This document shows, piece by piece, positions 14,267-26,550 of a stretch of 64,000 bases of DNA. The position numbers and the translations under genes are program-made. The first letter of the stretch is position 1, and each line of letters opens with the position of its first letter. The stretch is from assembly GCA_023515745.1 (NCBI GenBank), contig JALECJ010000258.1:2236501-2300500 (forward strand), given 5' to 3'. The notes below the pieces were generated by a model, which saw nothing but the letters and a program-made list of their open reading frames with translations, ran no database searches and was not told the DNA's origin. Source of the DNA: Amoeboaphelidium protococcarum (lineage: Eukaryota > Aphelidiomycota > Aphelidea).

Positions 14267-16981
14267 ATGAATGTTTACTAGTTCAACAATGAATCTGTTC
14301 AGTCAATAGCTGGTAGAAGGCTGGATCAGACTATTCCGTCTCAGACTTTTACGATAATCGGTACTATACTTGCTTGCATTATAACTTTGCGCCTAATAAT
14401 CAGTACCTTTAATAAAATCATGTCCTTGGTGCCCCGATCAGCAGTCCTTCTGCATTATCTTATGAGTCTGTGTGTGGCAGCGTACTCAGTGTCTCTGTCA
14501 ATTGAATTGAATCAAGTCGACTAGTCACAGCCATAAAGTGATTTTAAAGTTCAACTGATTCGATGGTGTCTGCTTTTAAATAATGTATTTCTATTGCTGG
14601 GACCTTTTCACTTATTGCTATTGCAGAAGGGCACTAAATTCGCATTGTATCAGTATTAAAAAGTCATCTTGTTTACTGGCCAAGCTCTGTTTTGCGCCTT
14701 TAATGGCTACAATCTGTTTATTTTGATGGTTGATTTTGATCTCTCCTCGTTTAGTCAGTTACTATTTAGCTCTTGTGTCACGGCATGTTATATGGTACCT
14801 TGTATTGTATCTTTGTAATGGATGTGGTGTCATTATTGGCTGCCTGAATTTAATGAACGCCACTCATCTTAGTTGAAAGTCTCTGCCAGAAGTGGAGATT
14901 GTCAGCATGGATACTTTGATTAATGTGAATCGTGCCAGGTGCTTTGTATTGGCGTTAACCAGCAAGGTGGCAATCGGCGAAGAGTTTATATTCTGGTTAC
15001 TTCTGTGGTGGTTGTCCTTCTGGGGTAACTCGGATATTTCATGTATTTTGACTACGTGAGCGTTGAGAAAGGCATCTACAGTGTTGCGGCTATGATTACC
15101 CTTATCGTTTGCAATGCGGTGTATTTACTGACGCTGGTAGGATTTGTCGTGTACTTTTATCTAAACATGGCTCGTGGTGTTGCATCAGATGCGTCATAGT
15201 ATAATCTGAATGATATAGAGACTGATCGAGCTGGAGATTCTGTGAAAGAGTCTCAGATCTTCGTCGAGGTGTAAGATGGTAAATCTGGTGCTATAAAAGG
15301 CAAAAGCAAAAAGTCAAATATTTTAAAGTCTTCAGAGATCTTGGAATCTTAGTCTCAGGCTTCCATATTCTAATCTAATAATGGCAATGATTAAATTGTC
15401 GACATTGCTAAAGCAGATCACGTTGCTTCTACTGGCATGACCAATACTTTGACGACATTAGATGGTATGTATGCTAAAAAGTTGAAGAAGAATATGACTG
15501 GTCTATCTACTGCTACTGATGAAATTTTAGCGGTTGAGATTGTGGAGGATAAGGATGCCTAAATCTAGAAGCGTGTCGCGTAATAGAGCAACTAAGTGAG
15601 TGGTATGAAGACTGAATTACCTGCAATATAGTCATTTGGAGCTCTGGATGTCCTTCATGATATCGGTAATACTAATTTGGACGCGTTACGATAGGACGCT
15701 GGAATTAAATCTGCTGAACCAACAACTGGCGCTGCGCAGAGTACTTTGACACCTTAATAGCCTGAGAAGCCTCGCCAGCCGTCGGAGCCAGTAAGACCGG
15801 AAGGTGTCCGTAAAGAATCTGGGTTCTAAAGACCAAAGATTGTGCAGCCTAAGCCTGATGTCAAGCGGCTATCTTTAGTGTTGTAATAAACAGGTAAACC
15901 GGACTCTTTTTCAGAGCCTAAATTATCACCGTCTGGGCAATAATAGAAAGATGCGAACAAAAACTAGCTGGGATAGTAGAGCTCATAAGTGTCATTCGGT
16001 TCTGAAAAGTCTACGGTGAATGCTAACATTCTAATTCCACCTGCCAATCGTTCTTCTGTATCCTAGGCGTAATCTTCGGTGAGCACTGCAGCACCATCTT
16101 CATCGAAAGCGAAAGCCCCCCCTCCACCGCTACCACCGAAGAAGAAAAATGCAGGAAACACTTCTGTCGCGTCATTAGCTGCTGCTCAATTGCAGGACCC
16201 TGCCCCATCTTCAAAGTTGGGACTTCCAGTCTAGAATGTCGGTATGGATTTTGAAAAGAAGTTGAGCCTAAAGCCAGAGTAGCCCTCTACCATGAAGAGG
16301 AAACCAAGCAGTCTTTTTGCTGATGATGATGATGATGACGACGACAATGATGATCAAAATAACGACGACCAGGAAGCAGATAACGGAAAGTAGCCAAAGT
16401 ACAGAGATAGGCGACAGTCATCTGACGGATTGTTCAGTGGTATCAAAAAAGCTTCAAATGAATCGCTTGACTAGAACAGAATGAGCTTTGAAATCGCGAT
16501 TCCCGTGCCAACTTTGAACAGATCACAGCGGAAAATGATATTCTCACTGGATGATATTCAGTCTGTAGTCAGCTGGCTCTAATCTAGGAATGGTATTAAC
16601 TGCGCATCAGATGTCTTGCCTCATGCAGACAAGTATAAATCATCTGATGAATACTTTTCAGCCGTGGTTGCAATCTTGAGAAAGCTATCTGAGCCTCTGT
16701 TTTGTCATTTGGTCTTGTTCCTGATGCTGCGCGTAACTTCAGGTAAACCAATGTCTGCGTACTAGCGAATGGTATTTGCGTAAACTCCAGATAAACTGCA
16801 GCAATCAGATGCTGGAAAGTATGGTGATGAAAAGGTTGCAGGTGAATTTAAATAGCTGTTCAAGGCCGCGTACCCGAATGCACCACCCCAATGCACTGAG
16901 TGGAACGACAAGTTTATCATGCCGGATGATGCAGAGAAGTTGTTTGTCACGTTGTAGTATCTGAAGAATAATACGATCTGA
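14267..16981 (+). CDS. Seven-helix membrane protein with long proline/glutamine-rich tail
   Basis: A 904-residue single-exon protein of unknown family. The first ~305 residues contain seven hydrophobic segments of 20-24 residues with a Cys-rich loop (CQHGYFDQCESCQ) between helices 5 and 6, giving a GPCR-like topology. The remainder is a long hydrophilic tail rich in Gln, Ser and Pro with a PPPPLPPKKK motif (SH3-ligand-like), an acidic run of Asp/Asn and basic patches. A structured C-terminal region of about 150 residues (SVVSWLQSRNG ... LEKLFVTLQ-type helices) follows. TAA/TAG codons are dense in the tail; the frame stays open until TGA. It could be a receptor or transporter; no class motif (DRY, NPxxY) is visible, so I do not assign a function. 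Confidence 0.75.
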
Positions 16982-17104
16982 AGGCGATGTTCTTAAGAAG
17001 CAATATTACGATCCAGTGCTATGTTTGAAATAAGAAATTGTGTAGTTTATTTATAGAGTAATAGATTGAATACATACAAACGCACATGAATTTCATTTTA
17101 CATC

Positions 17105-17527
17105 TCAATTTGAACGCGAATTAGTTCTCAAATAATCAAAGAGAAAGAAATGACGATCGAAACGGATGTTAAAGCTTAGGGACCATCTTAGAAGGATATG
17201 AACGGCATCAATACACCCGCAGATAAATAAGATGATAAAGAGCACTCTTCTTTGGTAATATTCTATACATTTATCAAGATGGTCATTAAATTTATCCACT
17301 ATTGATTTGTAGACTGATTTTGGAAACTTATTCAGAACGTAACCTTGCGCAAGACCCGCATTACTCACTGGAATTGGAACTGGACTTTCTTTGGGAGCTA
17401 TTAGATATCACCTATCACGTAAGACGGTTATATAATAATCAAAATATATGAGCTATGTATACGTAATGTGTAGTAAACGTTTTGAGTGCAACAAATTACG
17501 CGTATGGATCCTTCCTAATAACATCAT
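17105..17527 (-). CDS. Possible small mitochondrial membrane protein (2 exons, tentative)
   Basis: The 3' part (about 17105-17385) is an open frame encoding a hydrophilic stretch, a strong hydrophobic helix (VLFIILFICGCIDAVHILL) and a basic tail, ending at TGA 17105-17107. Upstream, ATG 17527 begins MMLLGRIHTRNLLHSK, a good mitochondrial presequence (Arg, Leu, His, no acids). The frames join only through an intron whose exact borders I could not fix: GT near 17475 with AG just before CTCCC gives the right phase, but the donor is not consensus. It is divergent from the small gene at 17636 and near SDHC. Unknown family; low confidence in the joined model, moderate in the 3' frame. Confidence 0.35.
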
Positions 17528-17635
17528 TTATATACTGGTAATCTGGTTTTGACATTTATACATAACATTTATAATCATTACATATAATGTATCTAATATT
17601 GATGTAGGCACGTGTGTTAATATCGACGAATAGAG

Positions 17636-17794
17636 ATGGCTAAGCGGGGAAATGTTATAAAAGCACCCATCAAGGTGAAATCTATACGAGATTTGGAGGA
17701 TAGATATCAGGAGTTTATTGAGCAAAAGGGACTTGATTAAGAAGAGGTGTTCAATGAAGAACTCAAGTCTGACCCATCACTTAATAGCAAATGA
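17636..17794 (+). CDS. Small hypothetical protein (52 aa)
   Basis: ATG-to-TGA frame of 52 residues beginning MAKRGNVIKAPIKVKSIRD, basic at the N-terminus and acidic helical towards the C-terminus. It contains one TAA read as Gln. An in-frame TGA at 17600 bounds it upstream. I do not recognise the family. Its size and composition would suit a small nuclear or ribosome-associated protein, but chance cannot be excluded for so short an ORF in a genome with one stop codon. Confidence 0.35.
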
Positions 17795-18101
17795 ATGAAT
17801 CAACTCTTCTTCTTATTATTACCACCTTGGAACAGTTTCGTCATGAGTTTACCTACTGTCGTTTTGTATCTATCTCCTGACCGTATGCTTCTTTGTCTCG
17901 GCGTCCGTCCCTTCTTTGCTTCTTCGTTCCTCGTCGCTTTCGTCTAATCTCGCCACCGTTCCTTCTTTCAGTTCGACTTTTATTTCGTCACTGCGTATAA
18001 ATTCAGACAGATATTCTCTATCAGTCTACTATAGTCTCTTACTATTTTTTATTCAAAAATTAAATAGTTACATTATATACTGAGTTATCAGAATAATAAG
18101 A
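17795..18101. other. Intergenic, pyrimidine-rich
   Basis: About 300 nt, strongly pyrimidine-rich on the plus strand from 17860 to 17960. No conserved coding frame. Presumed promoter and leader of SDHC. Confidence 0.4.
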
Positions 18102-18596
18102 ATGTTGAGTTTGAGTACAAAGTTCGCTCGTCAGTCGCTGGCTATGGGTCAGAGTAGGAGCAGTATGATTTATAATGGAGGAAGATAGTAATTGATTTAG
18201 AGCAGATTCACTCAGACAGTTGCCAGGCCTGTTAATCGCCCAGAGAGTCCTCACCTGTAGATTTATGAGTTCCAACTGCCTTGGCTAATGTCTATTGGAC
18301 ATCGTGTTACTGGATGCGCTCTGTCCGGTCTCACTTACTTTGCAGCGATTGGCTATGCTGCAAGTCCTGCCGTGTTTAGTTCCGCGTCCATGGTGGGAGC
18401 TGTGCATTTCGTCCCACTGCTGCCACTATTGATGAAAGTTGGTTTGAGTGCGCCATTTGCGTATCACTCATTTAATGGTATCAGACACTTGCTGTGGGAT
18501 TATGGTTACTGTCTGGGCCTAAAGCAGGTGTATGCCACTGGATATGCTGTCGGAGGTCTTACCATTCTCAGCACTGCGCATTTGTGCTCATTATGA
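18102..18596 (+). CDS. SDHC: Succinate dehydrogenase cytochrome b subunit (SDHC)
   Basis: Membrane anchor of mitochondrial complex II, binding haem b and ubiquinone. The 164-residue protein begins with a presequence-like region rich in Arg/Ser/Gln (MLSLSTKFARQSLAMGQ). It then shows the family core: RPVNRPESPHLQIYEFQLPW (L-Q by TAG), SIGHRVTGCALSG, and the haem-ligand segment FAYHSFNGIRHLLWDYG. Three transmembrane helices are visible. Length is typical. It has no intron and ends at TGA. It shows the organism has a respiring mitochondrion, which matters for choosing among the lineages that use this genetic code. Confidence 0.95.
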
Positions 18597-18835
18597 TTAC
18601 TTGCTTGAATTGGTGAATATAAAAAATAATTTTTACTTTATTCATCATTATTCTGCATTAGTACTATTTGATTGAGTAACGATAGTAAAAGTAGTGATTC
18701 AACGCTATCATACACATGAAGTTTTTATCTCGCTGTATCGATTTGCCTCAATATCAACATTGATATCAGGTTCAATTATACGTCTATACCTATAAAGTAT
18801 TAAGCATCGCTCAAGAACATTTAACGTGACGAATT

Positions 18836-21727
18836 ATGCCTTTGATGGCACGTGACGATTTCTCTCAAAATTGTTTCTCTCTTTTCTTGTTGAATAGTGC
18901 CACTACATTGGCTGAAATAATTTAATTCTATCTATTTTCTGTTAGTATGACTTTGAAAATTGAAGATAAAGGGATTATTTAGACAGAGGATGCTGTGTTG
19001 GAAAGTGCATAGTATATAGCAGTGTCTCTGGACGGATAGATTAGTGGTGTGACTGAGGATGGTAGAGTATTATGGAATAGACGGGTGGCAGATGGTATTA
19101 TCAGGACTAAATATTAGTAGGTGCCATGGCTTTAATCTGATTCTTAATATCACAGGAACGATCCACCTGCTGCTACTGCTCAGTATTCTCTCATTGTAGA
19201 GCCGCATGGTGATGGAGCGATTTACATGGCGGAACCAATGCAGAAATTGAAGCGATTGCCTCTTACGGTAAAGTAGTTGATTAATCACTCACCATTTTCT
19301 GTGGATGGTCAAGTATTTGTGGGCTCTAGTAAGTCTTGGGTGGTTTCTATAGATTTGCGCACTGGGTAGAAGGTTACATAGTTTGCAGATACTGGCGATA
19401 AAGATGTTGATGGTGGTAATCAGGATCATTTTGCTTAATCTCATGGATATCCTTTTGAAAATGGCAATTAGAAGAACATCATCAGTGTTGGTGTCACAGA
19501 GTATAGTGTGCTGCTGTATGATGCTGATGATAGTAGACTCCCTAAATGGAATGTCACTTATACAGTGGTGTCATCTATAGATTTTGCAGACGTTTTACGA
19601 GATTAATAATCTGGGAATCAGATGGATGGCCGGTTTTATCCATCTCTAGATGGTTCTGTAGTTTATGTCCGTTCAGGCATTTAGAATCCAGGTGGCGGTG
19701 GATGGAAAGTGGATCTGGGTGCGCCAGCAGTATCCTTATTTAAAGTCTAGCGTACTCTGGACGAACGTTGTTACTTGTTACAAGTCGCCCTGTCACCGCC
19801 ACATCTATCTTTGACTTAGGATTATCACGTCCGAGTACATAAAGGCTCTTTGTATCTTTTAGATGGCACTAAATACTTTGGATAGTATGAGATACAGTCA
19901 CAAGATTCTGGATTATCTAAAGATCTCGCATAGTCTCCCTATGTCATTGTGGATGGAGACTCTTAATCTTAGCATTATTAACAACAACAGTCACTGATGG
20001 TGAGGGATGTATGTCTGGCCAACTGTCGCGTTGGTCAGTCTAATTATCCATATTGTCTTGCTGGTCGATATGAATATTCAGCTGTGGATTATGGAGATTT
20101 GTCGCTTGTCCCGTTTTAACCCAAAGATGTTGTTCCTGTAATCAAGTAACCATCATCATCATCATCAGGTGGACAGTTATCTATCGCTCCGTCAACTGGT
20201 AGTTGGAATCTTGGAATTGACTTTAAAATCATTCTGTTCACTTTGACTTTCGCCATCACTATTCCTCTATTATATTTTGCTTTATAAAAGCTTTATCACT
20301 AAGATACTGTTTAAGGTGACTCTGAATAAAAGTAGACTAAGCGTAGACGTAAGCGGCCGTAGAAAAAGAATAAAGCTTCTAATAATGCAGCTGATGATTA
20401 GGACCATAGCAATGGCCCAGTAGATAGCTAGAAGACTGATTAGTCACTTAATAATGGTAATAGTTTATCTGTGGATGAGGATTAGATTGTTGGATACGGT
20501 TCGCATGGTACAGTGGTATTTAAAGGCCACTTTCATGGTCGATAGATTGCGGTGAAGAGACTACTGGTCAATTTTTATGACATTGCTACTAAGGAGGTGG
20601 ATTCCTTACTTAAAGCTGATCATCATCCGAATGTGGTGCGTTATTACTGTCAAGAATCGAGGGATTAATTTTTGTACATTGGCTTGGAGCTATGTCTCGC
20701 CTCATTGTATGAAGTAGTGGAATCTGCATCCACGAATAAGTATCAGAATATCGTTGATAGTCTGGATGAATAAAAGTTGATCAGAGAGATCAGCCTGGGT
20801 ATTGGGCATTTACATCAGCTTAATATTGTTCATCGGGATATCAAGCCATAGAATATACTGATTGCGCATAACAATGGATAATATCGTGCAGTGATTAGCG
20901 ATTTTGGACTGTGTAAGAAACTGGCAGATGATTAAGACAGTTTTCATCATACAGCAATGCAAAGTGGTGGCACTAATGGATGGCGTGCGCCCGAAACGAT
21001 ATTCGCCACTTCAGGCGCAAATTATATGGAGAATATGATGCGACTGACTCGTGCGGTAGATGTCTTCTCCGCCGGATTGGTATTCTATTTTGTACTTACT
21101 CATGGCAGTCATCCGTATGGTGATAGATTTGCCCGGGAATAGAATATAATTAATGATGTCAAGACTATCGACTTGGATGAAGATGCTGCTGAATCCGCAG
21201 ACTTGGTATAGAATATGATCAGATTTCATCCTGACGATAGGCCGTCAATGGACACTGTGTTAATGCATCCGTTCTTTTGGCCACTATCTAAACGGTTACA
21301 ATTCCTCTCCGATCTATCCGACCGTTTGGATGTAGAAGATAAAGCATCATCTGCGATGATTGCCGATTTCAATAGCCTTGGCTAACAGGTGTTCTCACCC
21401 TCAGGATGGCATAATAAAGTGGACAGGCGACTGTTTGCCAATCTGGGCAAGTATCGCAAGTATGACAATGATAGTCTCACGGATCTGCTGCGAGCTATGC
21501 GTAACAAGCGAAATCATTTTAACGACCTGCCTCAAGAATTATAAGCAATTATGGGTCCCATTCCAGATGGATACTACACGTATTTTAACACTCGATTCCC
21601 ATAGCTGTTGATGGTTGCCTATAACTTTGTGCTATCCTAAACATCATCTCTCATGACGGAACCTCTCTTCTAGTAGTATCTCCTTAACAAGCCTCCTCCT
21701 CCATCTACTATTCATAAGTCTCTCTGA
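18836..21727 (+). CDS. ERN1: IRE1, ER stress sensor kinase/endoribonuclease
   Basis: Type I ER transmembrane sensor of the unfolded protein response. From the ATG at 18836 it is 963 residues; an in-frame ATG at 18947 would remove a weakly hydrophobic leader (FSLFLLN...) that may be the signal peptide, so I prefer the longer form. The luminal part has beta-propeller-like repeats (DGQISGVTEDGRVLW). A helix near residue 465 (FKIILFTLTFAITIPLLYF) is followed by a basic segment. The kinase domain shows GYGSHGTVV, AVKR, HRDIKPQN (Q is TAG at 20849-20851), SDFG and WRAPE. The KEN ribonuclease domain ends the protein with the catalytic RNKRNHF and upstream Tyr. One exon, many TAA/TAG codons, stop TGA. 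Confidence 0.94.
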
Positions 21728-21827
21728 TTTACCATTGGTAGATAACTGTCACAGGAGTAGCTTCATTTAAAGCTCTAAATACGATGAATATCATAAAAGA
21801 TAGAATGAATTAAAATATATTCATATT

Positions 21828-22325
21828 TCATAATGCTTCAGCAGTACCATCACGCGGTCTGTATGCAATTCCACGCTCTTATAGATCCTCAACAATATCT
21901 CCTGGAAGGCGACCGAATACCTGAACTGCATAAACTCCACGCGTAAATTTATCCAATCGCTACCATCTAGCCACCCAACTATCATCTGGCTCCATCAATG
22001 ATACGACTCTACATTATAATTATAAATACTAAATCCAAATATTTAATACTAGTTTTCATAATATGAGTAAAAGATACAATACCCGCTGAAATTAGGTGAT
22101 GTGCAATCATACACTCGATCCATATTGTCTCTCATCTAGAGCACTTGTTCACAATTATCACAACCGTCTCGTCGAAATTAATTCTAATTCTACCAATAAA
22201 TAATTTAAATTTATATTACAGATTATGATATCAATTAAGTTGTTATATCGGATGTATAATCCTACCTTGACAAGGGAACATAAGAGGCATGCTCGCAATT
22301 TCCTGGTACTTTCAACAGAGCTCAT
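21828..22325 (-). CDS. SPT4: Spt4, transcription elongation factor (3 exons)
   Basis: Small zinc-finger partner of Spt5 (DSIF), which promotes processive transcription. Exons on the minus strand are 22325-22266, 22183-22083 and 22008-21828; phases fit and yield 113 residues, the family length. The finger is LRACLLCSLVK ... DGCDNCEQ, followed by MDRVYDCTSPNFSG, then the hallmark MEPDDSWVARWQR, GVYAVQVFGRLP and a closing AYRPRDGTAE. The introns fall at the finger and within the FSGVV segment. It converges with IRE1 (100 nt apart) and diverges from the NAD synthetase gene. Firm call despite small size. Confidence 0.93.
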
Positions 22326-22602
22326 ACTATTACAATTTATACTTTATCTCTAGGCAGGTGTATATTTTATTAAACAATATTGAGAGATATAATTGCTATT
22401 TATTATAAGATATCCTTAAGAATATAACAAGCTCCTTTTATTAACACTGTGATGAGATGATCCTCTTTGTCTGATGAAAAGAGAAGAGAAGATAAAGCGT
22501 TCAAAGATTTCTTCTCTCTTCAAAACAACGGTATATATCGCTTTTAAGTTGAAAGTTGGTTTATTAATCAATCGCTTGTAAAGTTTGTGAGTAATAGAGT
22601 AT

Positions 22603-24684
22603 ATGAGAGCGTTGACATTGGCCACGTGTAGTCTTAATTAGTGGGCACTTGATTTTAGTGGTAATTTGGATAGAATAAAAGAGTCCATTAGGGTGTCCAA
22701 GAGTCGGGGTGCCGTGTATAGACTTGGTCCAGAGTTAGAAATTTGCGGATATGGCTGCAACGATCACTTTTATGAGACTGATACTTTCGATCATTGCTGG
22801 GAGGTACTTTGCGAGTTGTTGAATGACAAGTCGCTGCATGAGATTATTATAGATGTTGGTATGCCCGTGTGTCATAAGAGTGTCCGCTATAATTGTCGAG
22901 TATTGTGTTATAATGGTTGGATTCTCTTCATCCGACCGAAGCTCTACTTGGCCAATGATGGTAATTACAGGGAGAGTAGATGGTTTACACCGTGGCTGAA
23001 GCATAGATCGAGCGAAGACTATCACCTACCCTAGAGTGTATCGCAAGTCACCGGGTAGCGTTCTGTAAAGATTGGAGATTTGGTTCTCAGGTGCGGGGAT
23101 GCTGTATTTGGCTCAGAAGTGTGTGAAGAACTGTTCACCCCTCAGTCGCCTCATATCACCCAGTCTTTTGATGGTGTTGAAGTATTTACAAATGGCTCTG
23201 CTAGTCATCATGAGTTGAGAAAGTTGACGCGGCGTCTGTCCCTCATTCAGGAAGCTATGCGTAAAGTTGGCGGTGTGTATATGTATGCTAATCAGCAGGG
23301 ATGTGATGGTGAGCGAGTATATTATGACGGGTGCGCTCTAATTGCTGTCAATGGTCATATAGTGGCTCAAGGTTCTCAGTTCTCCCTTAATGATGTGGAA
23401 GTTGTTACAGCCACGGTAGATTTGGACGAGGTGCTTTCATATAGAGGTTCTCTGATCAGTCGTGGTTTACAAGCTAGTTCTGTACAATCGTATCCGTACT
23501 ATGCATTTGAACAGTACATATGCCACTTTAATTCCATGAAAGAAATAACATAGACTATTGAGCCGCGCTGCTACACACCAGAACAAGAAATAAGCCTTGG
23601 TCCGGCGTGTTGGCTCTGGGATTACTTGAGACGGTCTGGCATGCGAGGATTCTTCCTTCCACTATCTGGTGGCATTGACAGTTGCTCTACCGCCACTCTT
23701 GTGTACTCAATGTGTCGTCTGGTGTATGATAAGTATACTAACGATCCGTAATGTCAGTATCATATTCTCTACGTTAAAAGGGTGATTGGAACCGATGATC
23801 TGCCCACCTCACCACAAGATTTATGTAACCGCATACTCCACACTTGCTATATGGGCTCCTCTAATTCAACGTTGTAGACTAGAGAACGTGCTCGTGCTTT
23901 ATCATAAAGTATTGGATCATTTTATATGGACGTTAATATTGATGGTATAGTGGAGTCTTTCTTGTCCTTGTTATCTGCAGTTCTTTAGTTTGTGCCCAGA
24001 TATAAAGTTCATGGTGGCTCTTAGGCTGAGAACCTGGCTTTGCAGAATATACAGGCTAGGACGCGGATGGTGTTGTCTTATGCCATGGCTCAGTTGCTGC
24101 CTTTGTATAGAGGACGGGAAGGAAGTCTGCTCGTCCTGGGCAGTGCAAATGTGGATGAATGCTTGCGTGGTTATTTTACAAAATATGATTGCTCTAGTGC
24201 TGATATTAATCCAATAGGTTCAATATCTAAAGCAGACTTGAAATCATTTATCTAATATGCAAAGTTGGAGTTCAATCTTCCCGTCCTAGAAGACTTTATC
24301 AATGCTGTTCCAAGTGCAGAGTTGGAGCCTGTAACTGCTGATTATGTACAAAGTGACGAGGCTGATATGGGCGTGACTTACGATGATTTATAATTATTTG
24401 GACGATTGCGTAAAATTCATCGCTTGGGACCGGTTGGTATGTTCAAACATCTGATGTCATAGAATTGGAATGGCGTGAAAAGTGTCGTTGACATCTAGTA
24501 GACAGTCTGTAAACTGTTTAGATTTTACTCTATCAATAGGCACAAAATGACAACTGTTACTCCGTCGTACCATGCAGAGTCGTACTCTCCTGATGATAAT
24601 CGCTTCGATCTGCGCCCATTTCTGTATAATACTCAGTGGACATGGTAATTTGAAAAGATGAAGTAGCTAGCTAAAAATACGTGA
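22603..24684 (+). CDS. QNS1: Glutamine-dependent NAD+ synthetase
   Basis: Catalyses ATP-dependent amidation of nicotinate adenine dinucleotide to NAD+, using glutamine as ammonia donor. The 693-residue single-exon protein has the two-domain eukaryotic layout. The N-terminal nitrilase-type glutaminase carries triad candidates Glu in [10 protein letters not shown], Lys in [10 protein letters not shown] and Cys in GSEVCEELF. The C-terminal synthetase has the P-loop [10 protein letters not shown], the [18 protein letters not shown] motif and [11 protein letters not shown]. Start ATG gives [18 protein letters not shown], matching the family N-terminus. Gln residues encoded by TAA/TAG occur at conserved sites (SLNQW by TAG). 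It diverges from SPT4. Confidence 0.96.
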
Positions 24685-24735
24685 TGGTTATAATCATTAT
24701 TCTCCATATAAAAACTACACATAGCTTCCTTTTAA

Positions 24736-26215
24736 TCACAACTCCATATCTTTTGCATAAAGTCCACTGATTTCTGATAAGAAGAGCGTCTTATTGTTCA
24801 CGATAAACTCTAAAAACTGCTATCTATCCTCCAGCAATTGACTAAACTTTTCTCTAATCAGCTTCTCCTCAGCTACACAAACTTTGAAATTAATTCAAGT
24901 AATTTATGGTACAACAGTCAATAGTATACTTACAATATTCGCGAACACGATCCGCGGTCTCTGACTAATTCAATGCTTCGATCTGCTCCACTATTTCTTT
25001 GGTGTTGACGCTTTGAAGCACGTCCTTTATTTTGTACAGATGGGTAAGCTTAGTCATCTCGATCTGATATTTCTCTTCATGTTCCATCGACTTGACAATA
25101 TCGCGCAATTCCACCTCTCTAAACGTTCGCCAGTCCAACTTTGGCTCGACTTACGCAGATTAAGAAGCCGAATTGATGGCAGATATCTCGTTAATTTCGA
25201 TCACTTACTGAATAGCATCAACCCATAACTTGATTTCATTTTCATCAGCCGCCTGAAGGACAATGTTATTCGATGCACAAATTTGAAAGCAATTGGGCTT
25301 CATGTTCTCCTTAGAGACATCCAGAACGGAGGTGATTACAGCAGTCAAAATAACTTTGCAATCCTTCTCTGCAACATTCTCCTTATCAGCATAGATTAGC
25401 TTGTCTTCATACAATGTAAAATACTATCGCTTCCAATTTTTAGTAAACGTGCCCTAGTTCTTGCTCTTCTTTGCCAGAAATCCTTTTTTAATCAGCGCTT
25501 TATCCATGGTGGTAGAAAAGTAATTCTAGAATCCACTAAGCACTTTTAATATTTTAAGCTTCTTCTTCTACAGCTCTGAAGACACCTTGATATCGCGAAT
25601 CTTCTGCTCCAATAGTAAAAATGCCAGATTATACACTAGCTACTGTTAAATTGAATTGCATAATGCTACAGCGTGCTTAATTATCTAATCTTGAGAAATC
25701 TGGATAAACAGCAAACGGTCTCCAATTTCAGTTTCGTTGTACTTGACTTTGAGATTCATCACTGTGCTGACAAATGCATTTAGATTGCTCAATACATCAT
25801 CAAAAGTAACCCGCTCATCATCATAGCATCTGATGCCATTGATCAAATCAGTAATCTTACTCAGCATGATTTTCACCTGAGAATCACACTTGCTCTTAAT
25901 CCCCATCATCTATTCATCAGGTTTCAGCGTTCCTGATTAGGATGTTTCACTGATTCCAGAGCGAAGATCCGAGACATTGAACAATAAACTTCTAAACAGG
26001 CACACATATTGTTAGCACTTTTATTCATTGTAATCAGCCACCAGTTTATTCTTAAATACTTCAGTCAAATCAAGCACCGACTTCTTCTTTCTCTAAGTCT
26101 TGGTATTCCTCATCGTCAGGACTTGATCAACCACTGACGCTTAGTCTTTGGCTTCATTGACATCTGAAGTAACAAATTAATTAGGCTGTGTCTTGCTCTT
26201 TTTAAGATTAAACAT
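24736..26215 (-). CDS. PH-domain protein with long helical N-terminal region (2 exons)
   Basis: A 475-residue protein: exon 26215-24934, a 52-nt GT-AG intron, and exon 24881-24736. The N-terminal ~230 residues are helical, with a basic patch (TQRKKKSVLDLTEVF) and a possible BAR-like bundle. A PH domain follows near residues 240-345 (KKGFLAKKSKNQGTFTKNW, RQYFTLYEDKLIYA, ADENEIKLWVDAIQ). A C-terminal coiled-coil region follows. BAR-PH or SNX-like membrane adaptors have this arrangement, but I see no BAR signature strong enough to name it. It converges with NAD synthetase and diverges from the membrane protein at 26551. PH identification is firm, the rest inferred. Confidence 0.75.
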
Positions 26216-26550
26216 GATTTACTTGACTTTTGCTCAGCAATTATTTAGTTGAAAGCAAGATACTATGAAAAAGAATTGGCGAAGCCTTTAAAACAAAAGA
26301 AATGATGTTTAAATCAGGGCTGTCGTCAAGATGCCATAATTGCACAAACGTATTGAGCATATCGCGGTTGCATTGTGTAAAGCAATCCAAATTTAAGCTA
26401 ATGTTAACTAATCTTTTAATCATTTACAAAATAGACAAGAAATATTGTCAAACGCGGCATAGTCCGTCAGAGAAGTGTGGCTTATTAATGGGAGAAGGAT
26501 GAGACAACAGATTATCAGGGGTGTCGGTAAAATGCGGTGATTATGAAAGC
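26216..26550. other. Divergent intergenic region
   Basis: About 335 nt between the PH-domain gene and the next plus-strand gene. AT-rich, no recognisable gene; presumed bidirectional promoter. Confidence 0.4.
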
